Assembly: GCA_964412365.1 (NCBI GenBank)
Contig: CAYPOI010000058.1
Span: forward strand, 1-16,611
Length of the DNA stretch: 16,611 bases
Source of the DNA: CAMTWZ01 sp964412365
GTDB taxonomy: Bacteria > Bacteroidota > Rhodothermia > Balneolales > HLUCCA01
Reading direction: 5' to 3'
A program made the position numbers and the translations under genes. Shown piece after piece: positions 1 to 6,871 of this stretch (within the stretch, counting starts at the first letter, position 1; every line of letters starts with the position of its first letter). The notes below the pieces were generated by a model. That model was not told the DNA's origin, ran no database searches, and was given only the letters and a program-made list of their open reading frames with translations.

Positions 1-92
1 CGAGTAGCATGATTATGGTAGAAACTGTCTGTAAATTCATTGGGTAAGATGGGTTGAATCAAAAGTACATTCTTTCACCTAAACCATTGATT

Positions 93-923
93 ATGAAATC
101 CCTCATTATTCTGTTCTCGCTAATACTGTCTCTACCACTCATTGGTCACTCTCAAGATTTTGATCCAGAAAAGGAGGTCGTCATTGAAATGAACGATGGA
201 TCCCGTTTCACAGGCAAGATCGTAAGCAGCGACCCACGCGAAATCGTGTTAAGGACTTCGGATCGTGGCGACATCGCACTTCCCAAGTACTCCATAAAAT
301 CTATTCGTGATTTCGAAGAGGGGGATGACCAACATCAAGATTTGTTCGCCACACGGTATTTCATCACCACGAACGGAATTCCGATTCGAGAAGGTGAGAG
401 CTATATCAACTGGACTCTTCTTGGTCCCGACATCCAATTCGGCGTCAAAGACAATCTTAGTTTGGGTTTGATGACCACCTGGTGGGCGTCTCCGGTGCTG
501 TTGTCGGTCAAACGAACGTTCGATCTCGGTGAAAGACGTAGTGCCGCAATCGGTGTGTTGGGTGGAGGAACGATCTGGCAAGCCAACGGAACGGCAGCAA
601 TTCTTCCATATGCATCGTATACGATGGGAGACCGAACGGCCAACTTCACAGCATCCGCGGGGTTTGCTTATGCTGCCGGACAAGGGGAGTCGTTCAGCCG
701 GGCCGTCGTCTCGTTTGCCGGGATGAATAAAGTCACACGTAACGGAACATTCGTATTCGATTCCATGATCTTTGTCGGCGGAGACGATATCAACGCCTAC
801 ATCATTCCTGGTATTCGTCTGCAGACCGAACCGAACAAGGCGTTTCAGTTCGGATTCGGAGGCGTTGTGACTTCAGATGGCACATACCCAGTGCCGTTTG
901 TGAGCTGGTTCCGGGCGTTCTGA
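93..923 (+). CDS. Secreted protein: LSm/SH3-like N-terminal domain plus outer-membrane beta-barrel-like C-terminal domain
   Basis: I do not recognise a named family. The ATG at 93 is chosen because it starts directly with a signal peptide: Lys2, a hydrophobic stretch to about residue 17, and a likely cleavage after Ser-Gln near residue 21. An upstream in-frame TTG at 54 would put 13 polar residues ahead of it. Residues about 28-70 (VVIEMNDGSRFTGKI onward, ending IKSIRDF) look like a small LSm/SH3-like beta domain of the sort found in many Bacteroidota envelope proteins. Residues about 85-276 are alternating beta strands with Gly/aromatic pattern, ending PVPFVSWFRAF. A terminal Phe is typical of outer-membrane beta-barrels. 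Length is 276 aa. Its 3' end overlaps the convergent cytochrome gene by 79 nt. Function unknown; an outer-membrane location is inferred. Confidence 0.8.
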   Translation: MKSLIILFSLILSLPLIGHSQDFDPEKEVVIEMNDGSRFTGKIVSSDPREIVLRTSDRGDIALPKYSIKSIRDFEEGDDQHQDLFATRYFITTNGIPIREGESYINWTLLGPDIQFGVKDNLSLGLMTTWWASPVLLSVKRTFDLGERRSAAIGVLGGGTIWQANGTAAILPYASYTMGDRTANFTASAGFAYAAGQGESFSRAVVSFAGMNKVTRNGTFVFDSMIFVGGDDINAYIIPGIRLQTEPNKAFQFGFGGVVTSDGTYPVPFVSWFRAF

Positions 924-1309
924 TTCAAGTTCCGGATGCCTCTCAAGGGTCCGGGACAAATCTGCACGTGGCATGATTCGCACGACGATACGATGATCTT
1001 GAAATGAGCTTGCGGGTCGGCTGACGTGAACAAGCCGGCATACAGTTGATCGAAGCCGGCTAGCGCATCCTGATACTCCTCCACGCCATCCACGAATTCG
1101 GAGTGGGGGAGTCCGGCGAATTTCGTCAATGGCTGGTGAACAAGCGGTTCACCAGCTTCAAGCGCGGCTTTGATGCGCTTGATATCGGTCATCCGTTCTT
1201 GCATCGCCGTTCGCAAATCGGTCGCCGGCACATGCGACGGCGTGTCCGAACAAGCGAAAAATCCGAAACTGACGATCGTGACGCCGAGAATCAGGACAAC
1301 GATCCGCAT
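845..1309 (-). CDS. Small lipoprotein c-type cytochrome (single CxxCH)
   Basis: This 154-aa protein has an N-terminal hydrophobic segment ending FGFFAC, a plausible lipobox with Cys20 as lipidation site, so it is probably anchored in a membrane facing the periplasm. A helical region (about 30-100) leads to CESCH at 110-114, a covalent heme c motif. Cys118 follows in HVQICPGPLRGI. The pattern CxxCH-x3-C-x-GP is familiar from small Bacteroidota proteins. Residues after about 129 form a polar, Pro/Asn/Thr-rich tail that lies inside the 3' end of the convergent gene, so the ancestral stop may have been lost. The ATG overlaps the upstream stop as TGATG, so it is probably translationally coupled to the DUF4920 gene. 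An electron-transfer role is inferred from the heme motif; no partner is visible. Confidence 0.8.
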   Translation of the reverse strand: MRIVVLILGVTIVSFGFFACSDTPSHVPATDLRTAMQERMTDIKRIKAALEAGEPLVHQPLTKFAGLPHSEFVDGVEEYQDALAGFDQLYAGLFTSADPQAHFKIIVSSCESCHVQICPGPLRGIRNLNQNARNQLTNGTGYVPSEVTTPPNPN

Positions 1310-1524
1310 CAGTTCAGCAAGACTCCGGCCGCTTCAAACAGATACTCCGTTTTAGGCTCGGTGATGGCGGCGATCTCTTCGTCCGATATCTTCGCATCTA
1401 CAGCATAATGGCGAAGCTCATCGACCGCCGTGACTTTCTTGAATCCGACGCCTTCGGCGATCACGGCGCGACCGGCCGCATCCAACGGCAAGAAAAAGCC
1501 ATAATCTTTGAAGGTGACCCGCAC
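1309..1524 (-). CDS. DUF4920 domain protein, C-terminal 71 residues (5' end lost in gap)
   Basis: The visible part begins VRVTFKDYGFFLPLD and continues through ELRHYA and ITEPKTEYLFEAAGVLL, which I recognise as the C-terminal half of the DUF4920 family, small secreted or lipoprotein-type proteins of Bacteroidota. The reading frame is open up to the N run at 1524, so the N-terminus, including any signal peptide, is missing. Family members are roughly 150 residues from memory, so about half the gene is absent. The stop TGA shares one base with the ATG of the cytochrome gene (TGATG), which suggests one mRNA. Biochemical function is unknown. Confidence 0.8.
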   Translation of the reverse strand: MRVTFKDYGFFLPLDAAGRAVIAEGVGFKKVTAVDELRHYAVDAKISDEEIAAITEPKTEYLFEAAGVLLN

Positions 1525-1624
1525 NNNNNNNNNNNNNNNNNNNNNNNNNNNNNNNNNNNNNNNNNNNNNNNNNNNNNNNNNNNNNNNNNNNNNNNNNNNN
1601 NNNNNNNNNNNNNNNNNNNNNNNN
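1525..1624. other. Assembly gap of exactly 100 N
   Basis: One hundred consecutive N, the usual placeholder for a scaffold join of unknown length. It removes the 5' part of the DUF4920 gene and begins right at the T-run of the rpsU terminator. No gene should be read across it. Confidence 0.98.
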
Positions 1625-1656
1625 AAAAAAGCCATGTCAGTTGCCCGACACGGCTT
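1625..1656 (-). terminator. Rho-independent terminator of rpsU
   Basis: Read on the minus strand, AAGCCGTGTC pairs with GACATGGCTT as an uninterrupted 10-bp stem (one G-U pair) around an 8-nt loop, followed at once by six T and then the N run. It sits 25 nt past the rpsU stop codon, the expected place. The U-tract may be longer, since the gap starts inside or just after it. Confidence 0.9.
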
Positions 1657-1681
1657 GGATTGAAAACTCAGCAGGCAAGGA

Positions 1682-1876
1682 TCAATAATCTTCGCGCTGA
1701 CGACGACGCTCTTCGCGCACACTTTTCTTCATTTGCTCGCGCTTCTCTTCAGAAGGCTTGAGAAACTGCTGACGCTCTTTGTAATCCATCAGGATACGCG
1801 AGCGGGTCATCATTTTTTTGAAGCGGTTGATTGCGCGGTCGATGCTTTCGTTGTCTTTGATTTTTATGCCGATCAT
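1682..1876 (-). CDS. rpsU: 30S ribosomal protein S21
   Basis: This 64-aa, very basic protein starts MIGIKIKDNESIDRAINRFK and contains RSRILMDYKERQQF, the characteristic S21 signature in its Bacteroidota form. The C-terminus is Arg/Lys/Glu-rich (REERRRQRED). S21 binds the 30S subunit near the 3' end of 16S rRNA and takes part in translation initiation. The gene is monocistronic on this evidence: its own terminator lies at 1625-1656, and the ABC-F gene diverges only 43 nt upstream, so its promoter probably overlaps the first codons of that gene. Length is normal for the family and nothing is missing. Confidence 0.96.
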   Translation of the reverse strand: MIGIKIKDNESIDRAINRFKKMMTRSRILMDYKERQQFLKPSEEKREQMKKSVREERRRQREDY

Positions 1877-1894
1877 AAATCCGATAAGGTTTGG

Positions 1895-1902
1895 TAAATT
1901 TG
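1895..1902 (+). promoter_or_regulatory. Candidate Bacteroidota -7 element (TAnnTTTG) for the ABC-F gene
   Basis: TAAATTTG matches the Bacteroidota sigma-A -7 consensus TAnnTTTG exactly and lies 17 nt before the ATG at 1920, which implies a very short leader. I see no good TTG -33 element at the usual spacing, so this is a candidate only. The 43-nt divergent space 1877-1919 must also serve rpsU, for which the best minus-strand match is TATATTTA at 1933-1940, one mismatch. Confidence 0.4.
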
Positions 1903-1919
1903 AGGCTATACTTTTTTAT

Positions 1920-3857
1920 ATGCTTAGCCTCGTAAATATAACGTTTTTTCTAGGAAGTCGCTCGATCTTTTCAAACTTGAATCTTCAGGTGGTGAAAGGC
2001 GATCGGGTGGGACTCATCGGCCCCAATGGTGCCGGTAAAACCACGCTTCTTCGCCTCATATCGGGCAAATTCAAGCCGGAAGAAGGTTCTGTGGAACTCC
2101 AATCCGGAGCAACGGTCGGCTTTCTCGAGCAGGATGTGCTTGAAGTGAGTCTGGACATGACCGTGCGCGAGCTGGCCATGCAAGCCTTCACCGAGGTATT
2201 GGCCTTGGAAAAGAAGCTCGATTTCATTGGTCATGAGCTCGCCACCCGCACCGATTACGAGTCCGATTCGTATATGAAACTGCTCGAAGACCTCGAGCGC
2301 GTGCAACAACGGTTCTTCCTGCTGGATGGAGATCGTATCGAAGCGAAAGCCTCGGAAGTTCTTGCCGGACTCGGATTCGCCGAAGCCGCCCAAAAAGAGC
2401 CCATTTCCAATTTCTCTGGTGGTTGGCGGATGCGGGTGCTCTTGGCCCAGTTGCTCCTTAAAAAGCCGGATGTGTTGCTGTTGGATGAACCGACCAACCA
2501 CTTGGACATCGACACCATCGAATGGCTGCAGAAATACCTGTCCGCTTATGATGGAGCCGTCGTGATTGTCTCGCACGACCGGTATTTCATCGACAAGATG
2601 GTGAACCGTATCGCCGAGCTTCGCAATTCACGCATTTATTCCTACACCGGAAACTATGAGAAGTACTTGGTGCAACGCGAGGAGATGATCGAGCTTCAGC
2701 AGAACGCCTACGACAATCAGCAGAAGAAAATCGCCACTACCGAGCGGTTCATCGAGCGGTTCAAGGCCAAGGCCACCAAAGCCAAGCAAGCACAAAGCCG
2801 GGTGAAGCAATTAGAGAAGTTGGAGCGGGTAGAAGCGCCTGAAGGGGACAATGCCGCTGTGAATTTCAAGTTTCCGAATCCGCCGAGAGCCGGAAACGTG
2901 ATCATGACCGTCACCCATCTCAAAAAGCAGTATGACGATGTGCAGGTGTTCACATCGGGTCAGGATCTTCACATCAACCGTGGAGATAAGATCGCGCTCA
3001 TCGGCCCTAACGGATCCGGAAAATCCACTCTCGCCCGCATCCTGGACGGCATCGAGCCTTTCAGCGGAAAACGTGCGATCGGACACAACGTCCTCACCGG
3101 ATTCTTTGCCCAGCACTTGGCAGAAGTGCTTCAAACCGACATCACGATTCTCGAATCGATGGAGGCGGTGGCCAAATCCGCCGATTCACGCCGCTTGATC
3201 CGCACGCTGCTGGGGAATTTCCTCTTCACAGGCGACGATGTCTTCAAGCCGATCAAGGTATTGAGCGGGGGAGAACGGAGCCGTGTGGCCCTTGCCAGGA
3301 CGCTCCTTGAGCCGATGAACTTCCTTGTGCTCGATGAGCCGACCAACCACTTGGACATCGCGTCCAAAGATGTGTTGGTTCAAGCTCTCAAATCGTGGGA
3401 AGGAACCTTGCTGGTTGTCTCGCACGATCGGTATTTCATCGAGCAATTCGCGACGAAAGTATGGCGTACCGGCAACGGACGCGTAGAAGAATACGATGGT
3501 GGATTTGATTACTACCTATGGAAAACCCAATCCATGGATGGAAAATCAGCCAATGCCGACGCTGAATTGGCCAAAGAGCCTGGTCGGGACGTTAAAAAGA
3601 AAGAAGCACCGGTTCCTACTCCAGTCTCCGTATCGACTCCCACTGATAACCGAAAACAGAAAACCGACAACGGTGAACTGAAAAAACTCGAGAACCGTAT
3701 CAACGAACTCGAGAAGCAGAAAATCCAATTGGAAGCAGAACTAGCCGATCCGTTGGTGTTTTCATTGCCGGATTACCCGCATAAGGTGAAATCCTACAAG
3801 GATTTGGAAGCCGAAATCGAGCGGGTCACAGACCGTTGGCTGACTCTTCAGGAATGA
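1920..3857 (+). CDS. ABC-F family ATPase (ribosome-associated translation factor type)
   Basis: Two ABC cassettes sit in one 645-aa chain without membrane segments, the ABC-F architecture; these proteins act on ribosomes rather than in transport. Cassette 1 has Walker A GPNGAGKTT (about 34-42), signature SGGWR (about 165) and LLLDEPTNHLD (about 186-196). Cassette 2 has GPNGSGKST (about 362-370), LSGGERSR (about 448-455) and LVLDEPTNHLD (about 470-480). The linker contains ERFIERFKAKATKAKQAQSR, the P-site tRNA-interaction type of linker. Residues about 586-645 are a coiled coil, as in Uup/YdiF-like members. The ATG at 1920 gives MLSLVNITFFLG, the standard first strand; a longer in-frame start at 1818 would lie inside rpsU. 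The Pro/Thr/Asn linker before the coiled coil is encoded partly by heptamer repeats (3646-3673). The 3' end overlaps the convergent TIGR02757 gene by 32 nt. Confidence 0.95.
   Translation: MLSLVNITFFLGSRSIFSNLNLQVVKGDRVGLIGPNGAGKTTLLRLISGKFKPEEGSVELQSGATVGFLEQDVLEVSLDMTVRELAMQAFTEVLALEKKLDFIGHELATRTDYESDSYMKLLEDLERVQQRFFLLDGDRIEAKASEVLAGLGFAEAAQKEPISNFSGGWRMRVLLAQLLLKKPDVLLLDEPTNHLDIDTIEWLQKYLSAYDGAVVIVSHDRYFIDKMVNRIAELRNSRIYSYTGNYEKYLVQREEMIELQQNAYDNQQKKIATTERFIERFKAKATKAKQAQSRVKQLEKLERVEAPEGDNAAVNFKFPNPPRAGNVIMTVTHLKKQYDDVQVFTSGQDLHINRGDKIALIGPNGSGKSTLARILDGIEPFSGKRAIGHNVLTGFFAQHLAEVLQTDITILESMEAVAKSADSRRLIRTLLGNFLFTGDDVFKPIKVLSGGERSRVALARTLLEPMNFLVLDEPTNHLDIASKDVLVQALKSWEGTLLVVSHDRYFIEQFATKVWRTGNGRVEEYDGGFDYYLWKTQSMDGKSANADAELAKEPGRDVKKKEAPVPTPVSVSTPTDNRKQKTDNGELKKLENRINELEKQKIQLEAELADPLVFSLPDYPHKVKSYKDLEAEIERVTDRWLTLQE
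3646..3673 (+). repeat. Four degenerate tandem heptamers (consensus AAAACCG) inside the ABC-F gene
   Basis: Positions 3646-3673 divide without remainder into four 7-nt units close to AAAACCG; the second is AAAACAG and the third AAAACCG. They encode the low-complexity stretch DNRKQKTDN in the linker before the C-terminal coiled coil. The pattern resembles the short tandemly repeated repetitive (STRR) heptamers described in cyanobacteria and similar intergenic repeats elsewhere; the resemblance is by eye. Confidence 0.55.
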
Positions 3858-4355
3858 TGCCGAGTCCGAAGAGGGCATAATCGTATTTGGCGGGATCGTC
3901 GGGGTCGAATTCTTTCAGTTTTTCTGTGAGTTCGACCACGCTTCGCCAATCGTCGTGCATGCGGGTCAATAGTCCGTATTTGCGGGCATATCGGCCCACA
4001 TGCACATCCAGAGGGATATATAGCTCGGATAGGGGCATGAACGCCATCAGAGGCATGTCGACGCACGACCCGCGACGCATGGTCCATCGCAAAAACAAGT
4101 ACAAGCGTTTGCAGGAACCGCCGTTCTCATTGTTGGATAGGTGTTTTCGAACCCGATGCGGCGCTTCCGGAATCCGTGCGAAGAACTGCTCATGAAACAC
4201 GCCCATCAATAGGCGCTGCTCCTCTTTCGCTCGGGAGGATGCAGCGAGCCACTGGTCTTCAAAGCGGGGATGGGCGTCGTATCCGCGGCGCAGGGAAAGA
4301 CACAGCCAATGGATGTCGTCTGCCGTGAAAGTTCGGTGTTTCCAGCCTGTGAACG
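3826..4355 (-). CDS. TIGR02757 / DUF2400 family protein, 5' end lost in gap
   Basis: The frame is open from the N run at 4355 to the TGA at 3826, giving 175 residues, so the gene is longer than a start near 4209 would suggest. The part upstream of 4209 reads FTGWKHRTFTADDIHWL and then EEQRLLMGVFHEQFF, which fits the family's HRTF region. It is followed by CKRLYLFLRWTMRRG, LYIPLDVHVGRYARK and KYDYALFGLG, the conserved TIGR02757 core. About 80 N-terminal residues are missing if it has the usual length of around 250. The family has no settled function that I know of. The segments IPLDVHVGRYAR and YDYALFGLG line up with LDGNVMRVISR and FNQAIMELG of the neighbouring MutY, which suggests a DNA-glycosylase-like (HhH-GPD) relationship (inference). 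It is the last gene of the minus-strand block. Confidence 0.85.
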
Positions 4356-4455
4356 NNNNNNNNNNNNNNNNNNNNNNNNNNNNNNNNNNNNNNNNNNNNN
4401 NNNNNNNNNNNNNNNNNNNNNNNNNNNNNNNNNNNNNNNNNNNNNNNNNNNNNNN
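4356..4455. other. Assembly gap of exactly 100 N
   Basis: One hundred N, a placeholder for unknown length. It removes the 3' end of mutY and the 5' end of the TIGR02757 gene. From usual protein lengths (about 350 and about 250 aa) some 50 plus 80 residues are missing, so the real gap is probably nearer 400 bp than 100 bp. Confidence 0.98.
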
Positions 4456-5363
4456 GTGATCTTGAAATGACTGTACGCATGTTTGAGTGTATGGAAATGC
4501 CGGATGTCCCCAATCCGTACGCCCAATTCTTCCAACAATTCACGATGAAGTGCGGCTTCATCCGTCTCGCCGGGTTCCAATTTGCCACCAGGGAATTCCC
4601 ATAATCCGCCAAGCATCACCTTATCCGGTCTACGGGCGATCAACACGTTTCCATTCGCATCCATCAAGATTCCGACGACAATATGATGATGCGGGACCGC
4701 CGCTTGGGGCGACTTATAAGGAAATTGATCCGGATTGCCGGATGCGTACGCCACGCAATCTTGCGAAATCGGACACGATTCACACAACGGTTTCCGCGGT
4801 GTGCAAACTGTCGAGCCCAATTCCATGATCGCTTGATTGAAATCGCCCGGATGGGATGCGGGAATCCATTCATCCGCGATGCGTTGCAAGTCCGCTCGGG
4901 TGGATGACCGCCGGATATCCTCACTCATCCCCATCACGCGTGAAATCACTCGCATCACGTTTCCATCCAACACCGCGAATGGCTTTTTATAGGCAATACT
5001 GAGCACAGCGGCGGCGGTATATGGGCCCACGCCTTTCAAGGCGCGAAAGGCCTCATACTCGGATGGAAGCACGCCGTTGTGGTCGACACAGATCTGTTTG
5101 GCGGCATGGTGCAGGTTTCGTCCACGGCTGTAGTAGCCCAATCCTTCCCAGATTTTCAGAACCTCTTCTTGGGATGCGTTTGCTAAGGAGCACACATCCG
5201 GAAATCGGATCAGAAATCGCTCATAATAGGGGATGACCGTGTCGATGCGGGTTTGCTGCGACATCACCTCCGATATCCAGATCGCATAAGGATCGGTGGT
5301 CCGGCGCCACGGCATATCCCTTTTGGCGGTTCCGTACCAGTCCAGCAGATCGTCAACCCTCAT
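4456..5363 (-). CDS. mutY: A/G-specific adenine DNA glycosylase MutY, 3' end lost in gap
   Basis: MutY removes adenine mispaired with 8-oxoguanine in base-excision repair. The visible 302 residues contain the HhH-GPD catalytic domain: ISEVMSQQT with catalytic Glu32, the helix-hairpin-helix LKGVGPYTA (109-117), and LDGNV with Asp133. The [4Fe-4S] cluster ligands Cys187, Cys194, Cys197 and Cys203 have the standard C-x6-C-x2-C-x5-C spacing. A C-terminal MutT-like domain follows with a complete Nudix box (GX5EX7REUXEEXGU, Gly260 to Val282) and then HAYSHFKI, where the gap begins. Roughly 50 residues are missing. Sequence after the gap (4206-4355) that stays open in this frame is not MutY; it belongs to the TIGR02757 gene in another frame. 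The ATG at 5363 overlaps the upstream stop as ATGA, indicating translational coupling to the propeller/Ig gene. Confidence 0.95.
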
Positions 5364-6871
5364 CGATTGTCGATATCGATGGATCGGACCGTGATTTGCA
5401 CTTGGATTTCCGCGCTCGCGCCACTCGCATCGCTCGCCACAACCCGGAAACGATGCACGCCGATCTGCCGCATATCTGGCGTCCAATTGAACAAACCATT
5501 TCGTTCGCTCAAGGTGGAACCGCTCGGAAGATCGTGTGCGACATAGCGGACATGATCTTGGGAAAGGCCGTCCGGATCAATCGCTCGGATCGGTAACTGG
5601 TACGCTTCACCAACAGGAATCGTTATGGGACGCAATGGGTTGAAACGTGGTGGTTGATTGAATGTGCGAACATCCACCATGAAACTGGTTGAGTCTCGTT
5701 GGCCATTGGCAGAGATCGCCGTGACGGTGATGCGATGTGGGCCGCTTTGGCCTTGAGCGGGTTGCCAAAAGAGTCCGTTTCCTCGAACGATCGGAGATGC
5801 GGTCTCGCTTATCGCATCAAAACGGACGGATGCCGAATAGGCTCCATCCAATTCTAAGGCGACCAGAAGTGGGCGGGTCTGCATTAAGATCTGGTTTGCG
5901 ATCGGCTTGATTTTCAGAGTGGTGGAGGCGGGGCGTTCGGCACCAGTTTCCGTCACCGCCACACGTCCGAATTGCTCATAATTCGACATCCAGATGCGGT
6001 CGTTGACCAATGCGATGTGATTTCCGGATTCCGGATTCGGGCGATGGGCGATGGTCCGGCCATCGGTATGAATCACCCAAGCTTTTCCGCTCATGGCACG
6101 GATGTAGTAGTGATTTCCCTGTTGATGCACCGATTCAATGGGTTCGCGGGCGTCCAATACCTGCCGCATGGAGCCACCGCTTCTCACTTCGAACAATTCA
6201 CCCTTTGAGTTGGATGCGAACAGAATGCCGTTCAGATCGTGCAATCGGGTCACTTCTTGTTGCAGCCGCTGCGAATCGGCCAATCGGAGCTGGTTTCCGA
6301 TCACATCCAGAAAATGCAGTTGTCGTCCGGCAACGGCCAAGATCTGACGTGAGAATCCAATCATGTGCGCCAATCCATCCGCCTGAAATCCTTCAATAGA
6401 CAGCGTATCGAAGCGTTCCGCATCCGCCGGTCTGGAAAGCGGAATACCATACATGCCTCCATTCGTCGCATTCACAAATAAGGTCGTTCCAAATCGGACC
6501 GCGAATTTGGGTTTGGATGGGAGGTAGACCGACGTGTAGACCCCTTGCAAGGAGGTCGGCTCCAAAATGCTGATTCGATTATCCAATCCAAACAGATAGG
6601 CGAAACGGGCATCGGCAGATAGGGATGTGCCTCGGTTGGTCATGCCGTCGGATGTGAACAGCCATTGAAGTGTATCCGGACGGGTTCTGTACACCACCAT
6701 CCCCACATCTTCGGAGAGCACATACAGATGCGTCGGGCTTGCCGCGGCGGCCACAATACCCGGAATACGTTGCAGAGTGGGTTCGTCGAACCGGATCGAG
6801 CCGGGTTGGGAAAACAGCATCGCCGGTACGGCGAGCGTCAGGATCAGAGCCAGTTGTGATTTCGATACCAT
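5360..6871 (-). CDS. Secreted protein with beta-propeller-like region and C-terminal Ig-like domains, unknown function
   Basis: This 503-aa protein begins with a clear signal peptide (MVSKSQLALILTLAVPAMLF, cleavage near SQ at 21-22). Residues about 30-310 are short repeating beta segments with small and aromatic residues (for example HLYVLSED, FAYLFGLDN, TLFVNATNG, GILFASNSKGELFEV, DRIWMSN), the look of a beta-propeller. Residues about 320-400 and 402-497 look like two Ig/cadherin-like sandwiches. The second begins NQPPRFNPLRPITIPVGEAYQ, contains AIDPDG and GLFNWTPDMRQIGVHRF, and matches the putative-Ig pattern common in Bacteroidota secreted proteins. No sorting signal or catalytic motif is visible. 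It starts 28 nt before the epimerase stop and ends in an ATGA overlap with mutY, so it is in the same operon, though nothing else suggests a repair function. Probably extracytoplasmic binding or structural. Confidence 0.8.
   Translation of the reverse strand: MVSKSQLALILTLAVPAMLFSQPGSIRFDEPTLQRIPGIVAAAASPTHLYVLSEDVGMVVYRTRPDTLQWLFTSDGMTNRGTSLSADARFAYLFGLDNRISILEPTSLQGVYTSVYLPSKPKFAVRFGTTLFVNATNGGMYGIPLSRPADAERFDTLSIEGFQADGLAHMIGFSRQILAVAGRQLHFLDVIGNQLRLADSQRLQQEVTRLHDLNGILFASNSKGELFEVRSGGSMRQVLDAREPIESVHQQGNHYYIRAMSGKAWVIHTDGRTIAHRPNPESGNHIALVNDRIWMSNYEQFGRVAVTETGAERPASTTLKIKPIANQILMQTRPLLVALELDGAYSASVRFDAISETASPIVRGNGLFWQPAQGQSGPHRITVTAISANGQRDSTSFMVDVRTFNQPPRFNPLRPITIPVGEAYQLPIRAIDPDGLSQDHVRYVAHDLPSGSTLSERNGLFNWTPDMRQIGVHRFRVVASDASGASAEIQVQITVRSIDIDNR

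Noticed and set aside
54..92. TTG start of the first gene
   Set aside because: The ATG at 93 gives a standard signal peptide; the extra 13 residues are polar and would displace it.
1..92. Promoter or upstream gene end before the first gene
   Set aside because: No clear TAnnTTTG/TTG pair, no recognisable coding sequence and no RNA gene could be supported.
249..683. 144-aa minus-strand open frame opposite the first gene
   Set aside because: Arg/Cys-rich, no domain-like pattern, lies within a well-supported gene; a shadow frame.
994..1007. 14-nt sequence TGATCTTGAAATGA shared with 4457-4470
   Set aside because: Both copies happen to encode HFKI-type residues in different proteins; one 14-nt match is expected by chance at about this rate in 16 kb.
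1818..1919. Longer N-terminus for the ABC-F protein starting inside rpsU
   Set aside because: It would overlap rpsU codons antisense, and the normal first beta strand begins at the ATG at 1920.
4206..4355. Extension of MutY through the N run to a stop at 4206
   Set aside because: The post-gap residues do not look like MutY, and the same DNA in another frame gives a continuous TIGR02757 sequence.
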